Source: VAZQ01 sp963840535
Lineage (GTDB): Bacteria > Pseudomonadota > Alphaproteobacteria > Rhizobiales > Xanthobacteraceae
Length of the DNA: 64,000 nucleotides
Reading direction: 5' to 3'
Assembly: GCA_963840535.1 (NCBI GenBank)
Contig: CAWIZJ010000043.1
Location: 186,001-250,000 of the forward strand
The position numbers and the translations under genes were made by a program. This document shows, one piece after another, positions 44,039 to 54,076 of the stretch (positions are counted from its first letter, which is position 1; every line of letters begins with the position of its first letter). The notes under the pieces were generated by a model. That model was not told the DNA's origin. It made no database searches and worked only from the letters and a program-made list of their open reading frames with translations.

Positions 44039-46752
44039 CTATTGCGACGCTTCGATCCGGTTGTCGGCCGGGATCTGCGCCGGCACCTCGGCGCGCGGCC
44101 GGCCGCGGCAGGGTCTCCGCCACCTTGGTCTCGACGCTGCGCCAGTAGGCGAACTCGTTGAAGCGCGAGCCTTCGAGCGCGGCGATCGCGACCGCCGCCA
44201 GGAACGGCAGGCTCTGCACCACCAGCACGACCGCGAAGATGTTGACCTCGTGGATCTGCTTGTCGTTGGTGACCACCACCACACCGCGCCGATCAGCAGC
44301 AGCGCCGCCAGCACCGCCTCCCAGAAGGCCGGGAAGTTCGGCCCCTTGCGGGTTGCGCCGCCCTTGGCGGTGCGCGTGAAGGGGAGGCTCTCCTTCCAGA
44401 TGCCGTAGCCGACCGCGCGCGCGACGGTCCATTGCACCGACATGGCGGCGATCACCGCGCCCGCCATCTGGCCGAGCGGAATCGCCACCCGCAGCCGATA
44501 GAGCGCAATGAAATGGACGAGCGTCACCACGAATGCGGCGAGGATCGGGACGGTCAGGATCTTGTCGGGGATGGCGATGCCGACGAACACGACCACCGGC
44601 ACCCAGAGCAGGTTGAGGATCGCGACCACGACCCCGATCGCCTCGGCGCCGAGCCAGTTGAGCCAACCAAGCGCGAATTCGCGCTTCTGCTCGCGGGTGA
44701 GACCGGCGGCGCGCGGCAGCAGGCTCGCCAGTGCTTGCTGGAGAATTTGAAAGCCGCCATAGGCCCAGCGGTGGCGCTGCTTCTTGTAGGCCTCGAAGGT
44801 ATCGGGCAGGAGGCCGTGGCCGTAGCGCCGGTTGGTGTAATGGATTTGCCAGCCCTGCTCGAGCACGTGAGGCCGAGATCGCAGTCCTCGACGATGGTGT
44901 CGCTCGACCAGCCGCCGGCAGAGACGAGCGCGGCGCGCCGGATCAGGCACATGGTGCCGTGCACGATGATGGCATTGGCCTCGTTGCGCTGGACCATGCC
45001 GATGTCGAAGAAGCCGGCATATTCGCCGTTCATGGCGTGGTGCATGACGCTGCGCTCGCCGTCGCGATGATCCTGCGGCGCCTGCACCATGCCGACCTTC
45101 GGATCGGCGAAGGCGGGCACCAGGTCCTTGAGCCAGTCCGGCCGCACCACATAGTCGGCATCGATGACGCCGATGATCTCGGCATCGGCGGCGGTGTGCG
45201 CGAGCGCCAGCCGCAACGCGCCCGCCTTGTAGCCGCTCACATTGTCTTCATTGACGAACTTGAAGCGCTCGCCGAGCGCGCGGCAATGGTCCTCGATCGG
45301 CCGCCAGAACGCCGGATCGGGCGTGTTGTTGATGACGACCACGCATTCGAAATTCGGATAGTCGAGCCGGGCGACCGCATCGAGCGTGGCCTTGAGCATC
45401 TCCGGCGGCTCGCGATGCGCCGGAATGTGGATCGACACCTTCGGCGCGAAGCCGTCGGCAGCGGGAGCCGTCGCAAGAATCAGCCGGCGCGGGGCTCGTC
45501 CGAACGCGATCGCGGCGATCTCCTCGATGCGCGCCAGCGCGATCACCACCAGCGGGATGAGCAGAACGATGCCGAGGCCGAGCGCGAAGGCTGCGCCGGG
45601 CACGAAATAGTGCGTCTGCCAGAAGGCGAACACGGTCGCGAACCAGGCGCCGACCGCATTGGCGGCGACCGCCAGCATGATCGCCTCGCCGGCGGTGGCG
45701 TGGCTGCGCGCCAGAGCGGCAGCGACAGCAGCAGCCCGAGCAGGAGCGCCAAGCCCGCCGACCTTCCAGTGGTCGGGATCGCTCGACCGGTCCGGTCCAG
45801 GTGAACTTGGCCTTGCGCGACGGCGTCGAACATGCCCCAGTACATGCCGACGCCGCCTTCGTTGGTCTTCCAGGGCTGGTCGAAGGCCTCGATGATGTTG
45901 TAGTCGATGCCGTAGGCCTCCGCGCGCGAGATGAAATCGCGCAGCACCGTCGCCTGCTCGATGCGGCCGGGATTGGCGCTTGAGCATGTTGTAGCCGGCG
46001 CTCGGCCAGCCGAACTCGGCGATCACGATGCGCTTGCCGGGATGCACGCGCCGCAGCTTGTCGTAGAACTGCATGGTCTGGTCGACCGTCTGACCGGCGG
46101 TGAACCCGTCCCAGTAGGGCAGGATGTGGGCGGCGATGAAGTCGACCGCCGAGGCGAGCTTGGGGTGATCGATCCAGACCGTCCAGATTTCGCCGGTCGT
46201 GACCGGCACCGGGCTCATGCCGCTTGACGCGCTGGACGAGCTTGATCAGCTCCTCGACGTTCTTTTCCGCCTTCACCTCCTCGACGGTCTTGCCCGGCTC
46301 CGCCCGGAATGTCGCGCCCTTGGGAAGCAGGTCGAGGCGCAGCGTCGTCTCGTTGCCGACCACGATCGCGTTGACGTTGCTGTAGCGCGTGCAAGCGCGA
46401 TGGCGGCCTGGATTTCCCGCTCGTTGCGGGCCTCGTTCTTGTCGATCCAGATGCCGAGCGTGACCTTGAGGCCGAGCTCGGCGGCGATCGCCGGCACCAG
46501 CTCGACGCCGCCGGTCGAGCTGTAGGTGCGCATGGCGTGGGTGTAGGGACTGAGGATCTTCAGATCGGCGCGGATTTGCGCAGCGGTCGGACGATCGCCG
46601 TTGTCGGGATGCTGCGAACGCGCGTAGGGAGAGTAGGAGACGCTGGCGAGCGGAGCATCGAAATTGGCGACCGACTGTTGCCGCTGGAGCAGGGTCCACA
46701 AGCCGGCATGCACGCAGACGACGAGCGCCACCACAGCAACGACGGAGCGCAT
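44039..46752 (-). CDS. ndvB: Membrane beta-glucan synthase: GH17-like domain plus GT2 (NdvB-like), about seven frameshifts
   Basis: About 904 codons. Order: N-terminal membrane anchor (RSVVAVVALVVCVHAGLWTL), GH17-like periplasmic domain (GDRPTAAQIRADLKILSPYT, NAIVVGNETTLR, RIVIAEFGWPSAGYNML), transmembrane helices, GT2 domain (VSIHIPAHREPPEMLKATLD, AEIIGVIDADYVVRP with DxD, KKQRHRWAYGGFQILQQ with QxxRW), then more helices and a Pro-rich tail ending NRIEASQ. Size and domain order match rhizobial NdvB, which makes periplasmic (1,3);(1,6)-beta-glucans. Frames shift near 46390, 46215, 45975, 45740, 44860, 44290 and 44095. Confidence 0.85.
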
Positions 46753-46983
46753 GGAAGGCCAACCACGCGGGGCAGAAGTCCGAGACCCGAACCCGTCCCC
46801 TAGGTTCAACGGAGGTCGTCGCTAACGTACCTTAGCGAGAGGCGATGCTAGCAAGTAGCGTGCAGTCATGGCGCATTCAAGGCCGACAACAAGTTCAACG
46901 AAAAAATGTTCCGCGATGATCTAAGCAGTCATTCCGAATATTCGTACGAGGCTCGGAACAGAAGTTTCTGAACGTTGTACAGA

Positions 46984-47450
46984 TTAGCGGTTGGTCGTGC
47001 CGCTCGGCGCCGCGGCCGCCGCCCCCTTCGCCTCGCTGCTCGGATTGATCCAGCACGCGTGCACTCGGTCGTAGATCTCTCGGCCGCCTTCTGGTCGATG
47101 TCGCCCTGCCTGCACGACGCAGCGAAACGCCGCCTGGATATGGGCGGACGGGCAGCCGAACCGGTCGTAGAGGTCGAGATGGCGGAACGCGGTATCGAGA
47201 TCGTCGCGTCCAGAGCAGGCTCACCACCCGCCGGCCGAACCACAGGCATTCGGGATTGGCGGCCGGCCCGCCCAGCAACTTCTCGGCTTCGGCGAATTCG
47301 TCGAGCTTCTTCGGCGCGTCCTTACCGTCGCCGGTTGCTGGCTTGTCCGGCCTTGGGATCGGCGCTCTGGGCGAGCGCCGGACCGGCCGCCGCCAACAAC
47401 ATCGCGCCGCCGAGGACAGCGGCGATGAGACGCAGACTTGAAATGCGCAT
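46984..47450 (-). CDS. Exported protein of the beta-glucan locus, frameshifted
   Basis: Signal peptide ISSLRLIAAVLGGAMLLAAA, then a charged linker, EFAEAEKLLGGPAANPECLW and FGRRVVSLLW, continuing in other frames as DTAFRHLDLYDRFGCPSAHI, QAAFRCVVQAGDIDQKAAER and a stop at 46984-46986. The pattern RRVVSLLWRDDLDTAFRHLD with spaced Cys residues is that of proteins annotated in Bradyrhizobium as beta-1,3/beta-1,6-glucan biosynthesis proteins. It is divergent from the ndvC-like gene and upstream of ndvB on the same strand. Confidence 0.75.
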
Positions 47451-47706
47451 GGTGGCTCTGGTTCTGTTCGTTGCCTCCCACATGCTGATCCGATTCGGTC
47501 AGCATTGCGGCGACCGTCTCCGCGGCTTCGCAGGCGCCCGATTAAAGCAGCCGCGGGCGGTGGCGCCAAGGCCGGAACCGACTGCAGCGGCAGAAAAATT
47601 GCCGCCCCGCGGCGACCCGACGATCGGCCGCAGTGGCAGCGCTTGGCACCGCCGCCGGCGCGCGATAAGCGAGGGCGGGAGCGGCGCCGGCGCCGGAACC
47701 GACACG

Positions 47707-49423
47707 ATGGGACTCGCGACAGCGCTCTTCGCGCTTGCAGCATCGGCGATCGTCGCATGCCTGGGCCTGGCTCGGCGCCGCCGTCGCAGATGCCTCCGTC
47801 TCCGCTCGCTGCCGGCGAGAAGCTTCACTGCATCTCGTATGCCCCGTTTCGGGCCGCCCAGGATCCGTTCGGGCCCGACATCCCCATCGATCCCGGACAG
47901 ATCGATGAGGATCTCGCCCAGCTCAAGCAGATCACCGACTGCGTGCGCACCTACTCCATCGATCACGGGCTCGATCGGATGCGGAGATCGCCGGGCGGCA
48001 CGGTCTGAAGGTGCTGCAAGGTGTGTGGCTGTCGAGCCGGCCGGAGCTCAGCCGCCACCAGGTCGAGGCCGCCATCGTGCTCGCACAGCGGTTTCCCGAT
48101 GTGATCGCGGCGGTCATCGTCGGCAACGAGGTCCTGCTGCGAGGCGAGATGTCTGCGCCCGAGCTCGCGCGCACCATCCGCGAGGTCAAGGCGCGGGTAC
48201 CGATGCCGGTCACCTATGCCGACGTCTGGGAATTCTGGCTGCGCCACCGCGAGATCGCGGGGGCGGTGGATTTCATCACCATCCACATCCTGCCCTACTG
48301 GGAGGATTTCCCGATTCCGGCCAGGGACGCGGCGGCGCATGTCGACGCCATTCGCAAGCGGGTGGTCGGCGGCCTTCCCGGGCAAGGATGTCCTCGTCGG
48401 CGAGTTCGGATGGCCGAGCGCCGGCCGCATGCGCGAAGGGGCGTTGCCGGCACCGGTGAACCAGGCGCGGGCCGTGCACGAGGTGCTCGCGCAGGCCAAG
48501 CGCGAGGATTACCGGGTCAACCTGATCGAGGCCTATGACCAGCCCTGGAAGCGTGCGCTCGAAGGCACCGTCGGCGGCCACTGGGGGCTCTTCGACGCCT
48601 ACCGGCGGGAGCCCAAATTCGCCTGGGGCGGCAGCGTCTCCGATCACCCTCTTTGGCGTTGGCAGGCGGCGGGCGGAGTGGCGCTGGCGGTCATCGTGTT
48701 CGCCGCGGCATTCGCCGCCGCGCGGCGCTCGAAGACGGTGGCGAGTGGCGGTGCGTGGCTGCGCGTCGCCGCCATCGCGCTCGTCTCGGGATGCCTCATC
48801 GGCTGGACGCTGCGCAGCGTGCCTCTCGAAAGCCTGACCACCGGCGATTGGATGCGCTCGCTGGCCTGGGCCGCCGTCGCTCTGGTCTCGCCCATCGCCG
48901 GCGCGGCGGCGGCGACGTCGGGGCGTACGCGCCCACGCTTCGCCGCGATCCTGGCGCGCCGCTCCGCGCGCCCCGCGACGCGCTGGTGCTCGATGCTCGG
49001 GGCGCTACTGGTCGTGCTCGCGGTGCTGTCGGTACAGGCGGCGCTGGGCCTCGTGTTCGATCCGCGTTATCGGGATTTTCCTTTCCCGCCGCTGATCGGT
49101 GCGGTGTTTCCGTTCCTGCTGCTGACGAGGTGGCGGCCGCGCCCGCAGGTTGCGATGGCGGAAGCGGTGACGGCCGCCACGCTGGCGGGCGCTGCGGCGT
49201 CTACATCGTCCTCAACGAAAGCCTCGCCAACTGGCAGGCGCTGTGGTTCTGCGTCGGCCTGATCGCGCTGTCGCTCATTCTGGTTCAGGCGCGGGCGCGC
49301 CAGGCTGAGGATGCAGCAACGCGGCCGCCAGACCGGCGAGCCCGGCATTGTGCAGCACCAGCCCGAACGCTGCGGCGGCGAGCGCGACTGTCACCAGGAC
49401 GATCGAGGGACGAACCAGGTTGA
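47707..49423 (+). CDS. ndvC: GH17-like membrane protein of beta-glucan synthesis (NdvC-like), frameshifts
   Basis: N-terminal anchor MGLATALFALAASAIVACLG, then a GH17-like domain: KLHCISYAPFRAAQDPFGPD, ITDCVRTYSIDHGLDRM, VIVGNEVLLRGEMSAPELAR (Glu), ITIHILPYWEDFPI, DVLVGEFGWPSAGRMREGAL (second Glu) and LIEAYDQPWKRALEGT. Several C-terminal transmembrane helices follow (LAVIVFAAAFAAARRS, CSMLGALLVVLAVLSVQAAL). Shifts near 47780, 48000, 48380 and 49195. In rhizobia NdvC is thought to form the 1,6 linkages. The extreme C-terminus is uncertain and overlaps the opposite-strand gene. Confidence 0.8.
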
Positions 49424-49659
49424 GCAAGGCCGCGACCAGCGCCACGGCATCCGAATACGCGAATGGTTGTAGAGCACGATGGTCAGCCTGAAGGTGGCGC
49501 ACAGCCAGGTATCGAGGCCGCCCTGGCACGCCAGCGATACCGGCGCATGCTCGATCGCCGAGATAGCGCAGATAGAGTGCCTGGCCGAGCGACAAGAAAG
49601 CCGACGATCAAGAGCCAACTGGCCTGGCGCGCGCTGGGTAGAAAGAGTGGGGCCTGCAT
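49275..49659 (-). CDS. Small integral membrane protein, frameshifted
   Basis: Begins MQAPLFLPSARQASWLLIVG (ATG 49659). After shifts it runs SLGQALYLRYL, SLACQGGLDTWLCATFRLTI, VALVAALLNLVRPSIVLVTV and ALAAAAFGLVLHNAGLAGLA, giving three or four transmembrane helices. I recall a similar short membrane protein beside the glucan/glmU genes in Bradyrhizobium. At least three indels; convergent with the ndvC-like gene. Confidence 0.6.
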
Positions 49660-49824
49660 GCACACGGCACTATGCCGGGACCGTCCTGTTCCCACAATCT
49701 CCCGCTCGAATTCGCAGCCACGGCGCGGCGCGGGGAGCGCTCGGGGGGCGCATTCCCGTCTTTTCCCTGCGATGCTGTCGGATATGACGGCGCCGACGCG
49801 CAGGACGCAGCCCGGAGGAATTCG

Positions 49825-51211
49825 TTGACGGGTGAACGCAGCTGCCTCGCCATCGTGCTCGCGGCCGGCGAGGGCACCCGCATGCTCTCGACACGGCCGA
49901 AGGTGCTGCATGTCCTCGGCGGCCGATCGCTGCTCGGCCATGTGCTCGATGCGGTGCTGGCGGCGGGCGGTACCGAGGCGGCGGTGGTGGTGGGGCCGGA
50001 TGCCGACGCGGTGGCGACGGAGGCCAGGCGCGTGCTCCCGGCTGCGGAGATCTTCATCCAGGCCGAGCGGCTGGGAACCGCGCATGCGGTGCTGGCCGCG
50101 AAGGCCGCGCTCGCACGTGCGCCGGACGACGTCCTCGTCATCTTCGGCGACACGCCGCTGATCCGGCCGCAGACGTTGATGCGGATGCGCTCGGCGCTCG
50201 CCCAGGGCGCGGCGGTCGCCGTGCTCGGCTTCCGGCCGGACGACCCGACCGGTTACGGGCGCCTGGTGCTTCACGGGAGCGAGCTCGTCGCCATCCGCGA
50301 GGAGCTCGATGCCAGCCCGGCCGAGCGCGCAATCGCCCTCTGCAACGGCGGCATCATGGCGCTCGCCGGCACCGAGCGCGCTGGCGATCCTCGAGCGCAT
50401 CGGCAACGACAATCGCAAGCGCGAGTACTACATCACCGACGCGATCGCGATCGCCCGCGCCATGGGGCGCAAGGCGGTCGTCATCGAAACCGAGGAGGAC
50501 GACGTGCGCGGCATCAATACGAGGGCGCAGCTCGCCGACACCGAAGCCGCCCTGCAGCAACGCCTGCGGCGGGCAGCGATGGAGGCGGGCGCCACGCTCG
50601 TCGCCCCGGAGACGGTGTTTCTCTCCTCCGACACCAGGCTCGGCCGTGACGTGGTGGTCGAGCCGTTCGTGGTGTTCGGGCCCGGCGTCACCGTCGAGGA
50701 CAATGCGGTGATCCGCTCGTTCTCCCACCTCGACCGGGCGCATGTGGGCAAGGGTGCGCTGGTCGGCCCCTATGCCCGGCTGCGCCCGGGGGCGCGACTG
50801 GCGGAGGACGTCCACATCGGCAATTTCGTCGAGGTCAAGGAGGCCGTCATCGAGGCCGGCGCCAAGGCCAATCACTTGAGCTATATCGGCGACGCCAGCG
50901 TCGGCGCCGGCGCCAATGTCGGCGCCGGCACCATCACCTGCAACTACGACGGGGTCGCCAAGCATCGCACCGAGATCGGCAAGCACGCCTTCATCGGCTC
51001 CAACTCGGCGCTGGTTGCACCGGTGAAGATCGGCGACGGCGCCTATGTGGGCTCGGGCTCGGTGATCACCGAGGACGTGCCCGCCGGCGCGCTGGCGATC
51101 GCGCGCGGGCGGCAGGCGGTCAAGGAGGGCTGGACGAAGCGGCTGCCGGAGCGCAAGGCCGCGCGGAGAAGAAAAAGTCCGCGACATCATGAGCCTAGGC
51201 GGCGATGTTAG
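49825..51211 (+). CDS. glmU: Bifunctional GlmU (GlcN-1-P acetyltransferase / GlcNAc-1-P uridyltransferase), frameshifted
   Basis: Last two steps to UDP-GlcNAc. TTG 49825 has GGAGG six bases upstream. The uridyltransferase domain starts LAIVLAAGEGTRMLSTRPKV and has VLVIFGDTPLIRPQTLM and GYGRLVLHGSELVAIREELD. After a one-base shift near 50385 it runs ILERIGNDNRKREYYITDAI. The left-handed beta-helix acetyltransferase domain follows (RLRPGARLAEDVHIGNFVEV, KANHLSYIGDASVGAGANVG, GTITCNYDG). A second shift near 51165 would end the protein at 51192 (EKKKSATS). The gene is essential, so the shifts are probably errors. Confidence 0.92.
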
Positions 51212-51317
51212 CCTTAATTGTCACAAGTTGAGAGGGATATTGATTTCCGTTCGACGTTCACCGCGCATACATGGCCCACGCGGTATGATCCCTGCCCGCT
51301 AGGAGGCGGTTGCTCGC

Positions 51318-53144
51318 ATGTGCGGAATTGTCGGCATTCTCGGGCGCGAGCCGGTCGCGGGCGCGCTGGTCGACGCGCTCAAGCGGCTCGAATACCGCGG
51401 CTATGACTCGGCCGGCATCGCCACGCTCGAAGATGGCCGGCTCGCCCGCCGGCGCGCCGAGGGCAAGCTGCGCAATCTCGAGGCGCGGCTGGCGCGCGAG
51501 CCGCTCAACGGCATCATCGGCATCGGCCATACCCGCTGGGCGACCCACGGCCGGCCGACCGAAAGCAATGCCCATCCTCACGCCACCGCCCGCCTCGCGG
51601 TCGTGCACAACGGCATCATCGAGAATTTTCGCGAGCTGCGTGACGAGCTGGAGGAGAAGGGCGCCGAATTCGGCTCGGAGACCGATACCGAGGTCGTTGC
51701 CCACCTCGTCACCCAGGAGATGGACGAGGGCCGCTCGCCGGTCGAGGCGGTGGAGGCGGCGCTGCCGCGGCTGCGCGGCGCATTCGCGCTCGCCTTCCTG
51801 TTCAGCGGCGAGGAGGACCTTCTGATCGGCGCGCGCAAGGGTTCCCCGCTCGCGATCGGCTGGGGTGACGGCGAGATGTATCTCGGCTCCGATGCCATCG
51901 CGCTCGCGCCTTTCACCGACACGGTTTCGTATCTCGAGGACGGCGACTCGGCCGTGCTCACGCGCAAGGGCGCCGAGGTCCACGATGCCCGCGGCAGCAA
52001 GGTCGAGCGCGCGGCGATGAAATCGCTGGCGTCGACCCTGCTGGTCGACAAGGGAAACTATCGCCACTTCATGGCGAAGGAGATCCACGAGCAGCCCGAG
52101 GTCGTCAGCCACACGCTGTCCCGTTATCTCGACATGGCGGCGGAATGCGTGCGGCTTCCCGCCGACCTGGCATTCGATTTCCGCACGCTCGAACGGGTGT
52201 CGATGTCGGCCTGCGGCACCGCCTATTACGCCGGCCTCACCGCCAGATACTGGTTCGAGCGTCTTGCGCGGCTGCCGGTGGATATCGACGTGGCGTCGGA
52301 GTTCCGCTATCGCGAGGCGCCGATGTCGCCCGGGGGGCTCGCGATCTTCGTCTCGCAGTCGGGCGAGACCGCCGATACGCTTGCGACGTTGCGTTATGCC
52401 AAGGAACACAGACAGCACGTCGTCGCGGTCGTCAATGTCCCGACCTCGACCATCGCACGCGAGAGCGACGTGGTGATGCCCACGCTCGCCGGTCCCGAGA
52501 TCGGCGTCGCCTCGACCAAAGCTTTCACCTGCCAGCTCGCGGTGCTCGCGTGCCTCGCCATCGCCGCCGGCCGCGCCCGCGGCGTGCTGTCGGCCGAGGA
52601 CGAGCACAAGCTGGTGCGCGCGCTGATCGAGGTTCCGCGCCTGATGACCGAGGCGCTCGCGCTCGAACCGCAGATCGAGCTCCTGGCGCACGATCTCCGC
52701 AATTGCCGCGACGTGCTCTATCTCGGCCGCGGCACCAGCTATCCGATTGCGCTCGAAGGCGCGCTCAAGCTCAAGGAGATCTCCTACATCCACGCCGAGG
52801 GCTATGCCGCCGGCGAGCTCAAGCATGGACCGATCGCGCTGATCGACGAGAACATGCCGGTGATCGTGATCGGTCCCTACGACCGCGTGTTCGAGAAGAC
52901 CGTGTCGAACATGCAGGAGGTTGCCGCCCGCCGCGGCAGGATCATCATGGTGACGGATCCCCGGGGCGCGCACGAGGCGCGCGCGGATTCGCTGTTCAAG
53001 ATCACGCTGCCGGCCATGTCTGCCACAGTGACGCCATTAGTCTACGCCATCCCGGTGCAGCTCATCGCATACCATACGGCGGTTGCGAAGGGCACCGACG
53101 TCGATCAGCCGCGGAACCTCGCCAAGTCGGTGACGGTGGAGTGA
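51318..53144 (+). CDS. glmS: Glutamine--fructose-6-phosphate aminotransferase (isomerising)
   Basis: Makes glucosamine-6-phosphate from fructose-6-phosphate and glutamine, feeding GlmM and GlmU. 608 residues, intact. The N-terminal nucleophile Cys2 is in MCGIVGILG; glutaminase motifs are RWATHGRPTESNAHPH and VVHNGIIENFRELRDEL. Two SIS sugar-isomerase domains contain SMSACGTAYYAGLTARYW, FVSQSGETADTLATLRYAKE and GRGTSYPIALEGALKLKEIS, with the C-terminal DQPRNLAKSVTVE. It lies 106 bp after glmU. No glmS ribozyme is visible upstream, as expected outside Firmicutes. Confidence 0.98.
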   Translation: MCGIVGILGREPVAGALVDALKRLEYRGYDSAGIATLEDGRLARRRAEGKLRNLEARLAREPLNGIIGIGHTRWATHGRPTESNAHPHATARLAVVHNGIIENFRELRDELEEKGAEFGSETDTEVVAHLVTQEMDEGRSPVEAVEAALPRLRGAFALAFLFSGEEDLLIGARKGSPLAIGWGDGEMYLGSDAIALAPFTDTVSYLEDGDSAVLTRKGAEVHDARGSKVERAAMKSLASTLLVDKGNYRHFMAKEIHEQPEVVSHTLSRYLDMAAECVRLPADLAFDFRTLERVSMSACGTAYYAGLTARYWFERLARLPVDIDVASEFRYREAPMSPGGLAIFVSQSGETADTLATLRYAKEHRQHVVAVVNVPTSTIARESDVVMPTLAGPEIGVASTKAFTCQLAVLACLAIAAGRARGVLSAEDEHKLVRALIEVPRLMTEALALEPQIELLAHDLRNCRDVLYLGRGTSYPIALEGALKLKEISYIHAEGYAAGELKHGPIALIDENMPVIVIGPYDRVFEKTVSNMQEVAARRGRIIMVTDPRGAHEARADSLFKITLPAMSATVTPLVYAIPVQLIAYHTAVAKGTDVDQPRNLAKSVTVE

Positions 53145-53231
53145 TGATCGCGACCTCGTGGATGTGTCGCCGCGGCGCCGGCGCCGCATATTCTCCAATG
53201 AACCCGGCCTGAACGAGGCGATTGTTGTCGT

Positions 53232-54029
53232 ATGAAAGAGCTCGATCGTAATCCTGCGGGCGCGGCGCCGACGCCGCTGGCGGCCGAAATCCAGTCCGCC
53301 GCCGAGCGGCCGCTGTCGTTCCACCCCGGCCCGGTCGGGCGGTTGCGCAACTATTTCCTCACCGGGCTGATCCTGGTCGGTCCGCTCTACATCACAGTCA
53401 GCCTGACCTGGTGGTTCATCAACTGGGTCGACGACCTGGTGCGGCCGTTCATTCCATTGGCATACCGGCCGGAGACCTATCTGCCGGTGAAGGTGCCAGG
53501 GATGGGCCTGATCGTTGCCTTGTTCGCACTGACGATGCTGGGCTTCCTGACCGCGAACTTCGTCGGCCGCAAGCTGATCGAGGCGAGCGAGAGCATGCTG
53601 AGCCGGATCCCGATGGTGCGGCCGATCTACAAGAGCCTGAAGCAGATCTTCGAGACGCTGTTCTCGAAGAGCGGCACCAGCTTCCGCCGCGTCGGCCTGG
53701 TCGAGTTCCCGTCGCCCGGAATGTGGTCGCTGGTGTTCCTGGCCAATCCGGCGAGCGCCGACATCGCGGCACGGCTGCCGGACACCGAGCATGTTGCCGC
53801 CTTCATGCCGTGCACGCCCAATCCGACCACCGGATTCTTCTTCTATGTACCGCGCCGCGACATCATCGATCTCGAGATTTCGGTGGAGCAGGCGATGACC
53901 CTGCTGATGTCGGCCGGCATGGTGCAGCCCGGCGGCAACGATCAGCAGAGAAAGCTCGCCGCTCTCGCCGAGACCGCGCGGCTCGCGCGCACGACGCCGG
54001 CGAGCCCAACCACGGCGCCGGCGCAGTAG
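53232..54029 (+). CDS. DUF502 family membrane protein
   Basis: A 265-residue protein with two transmembrane helices (NYFLTGLILVGPLYITVSLT, GMGLIVALFALTMLGFLTAN). Between and after them is the family signature: RIPMVRPIYKSLKQIFETLF, VGLVEFPSPGMWSLVFLANP and CTPNPTTGFFFYVPRRDIID. DUF502 proteins are common in proteobacteria and of unknown function; the position between glmS and recG is a conserved rhizobial arrangement. Confidence 0.9.
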   Translation: MKELDRNPAGAAPTPLAAEIQSAAERPLSFHPGPVGRLRNYFLTGLILVGPLYITVSLTWWFINWVDDLVRPFIPLAYRPETYLPVKVPGMGLIVALFALTMLGFLTANFVGRKLIEASESMLSRIPMVRPIYKSLKQIFETLFSKSGTSFRRVGLVEFPSPGMWSLVFLANPASADIAARLPDTEHVAAFMPCTPNPTTGFFFYVPRRDIIDLEISVEQAMTLLMSAGMVQPGGNDQQRKLAALAETARLARTTPASPTTAPAQ

Positions 54030-54076
54030 CAAGCCGGTGCCGGCCCGGTTGGTCGAACGGATCGTCCTGCGCGCCC

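Noticed and set aside
51212..51317. glmS ribozyme upstream of glmS
   Set aside because: The gap is only 106 bp, shows no ribozyme core, and this regulation is known from Firmicutes.
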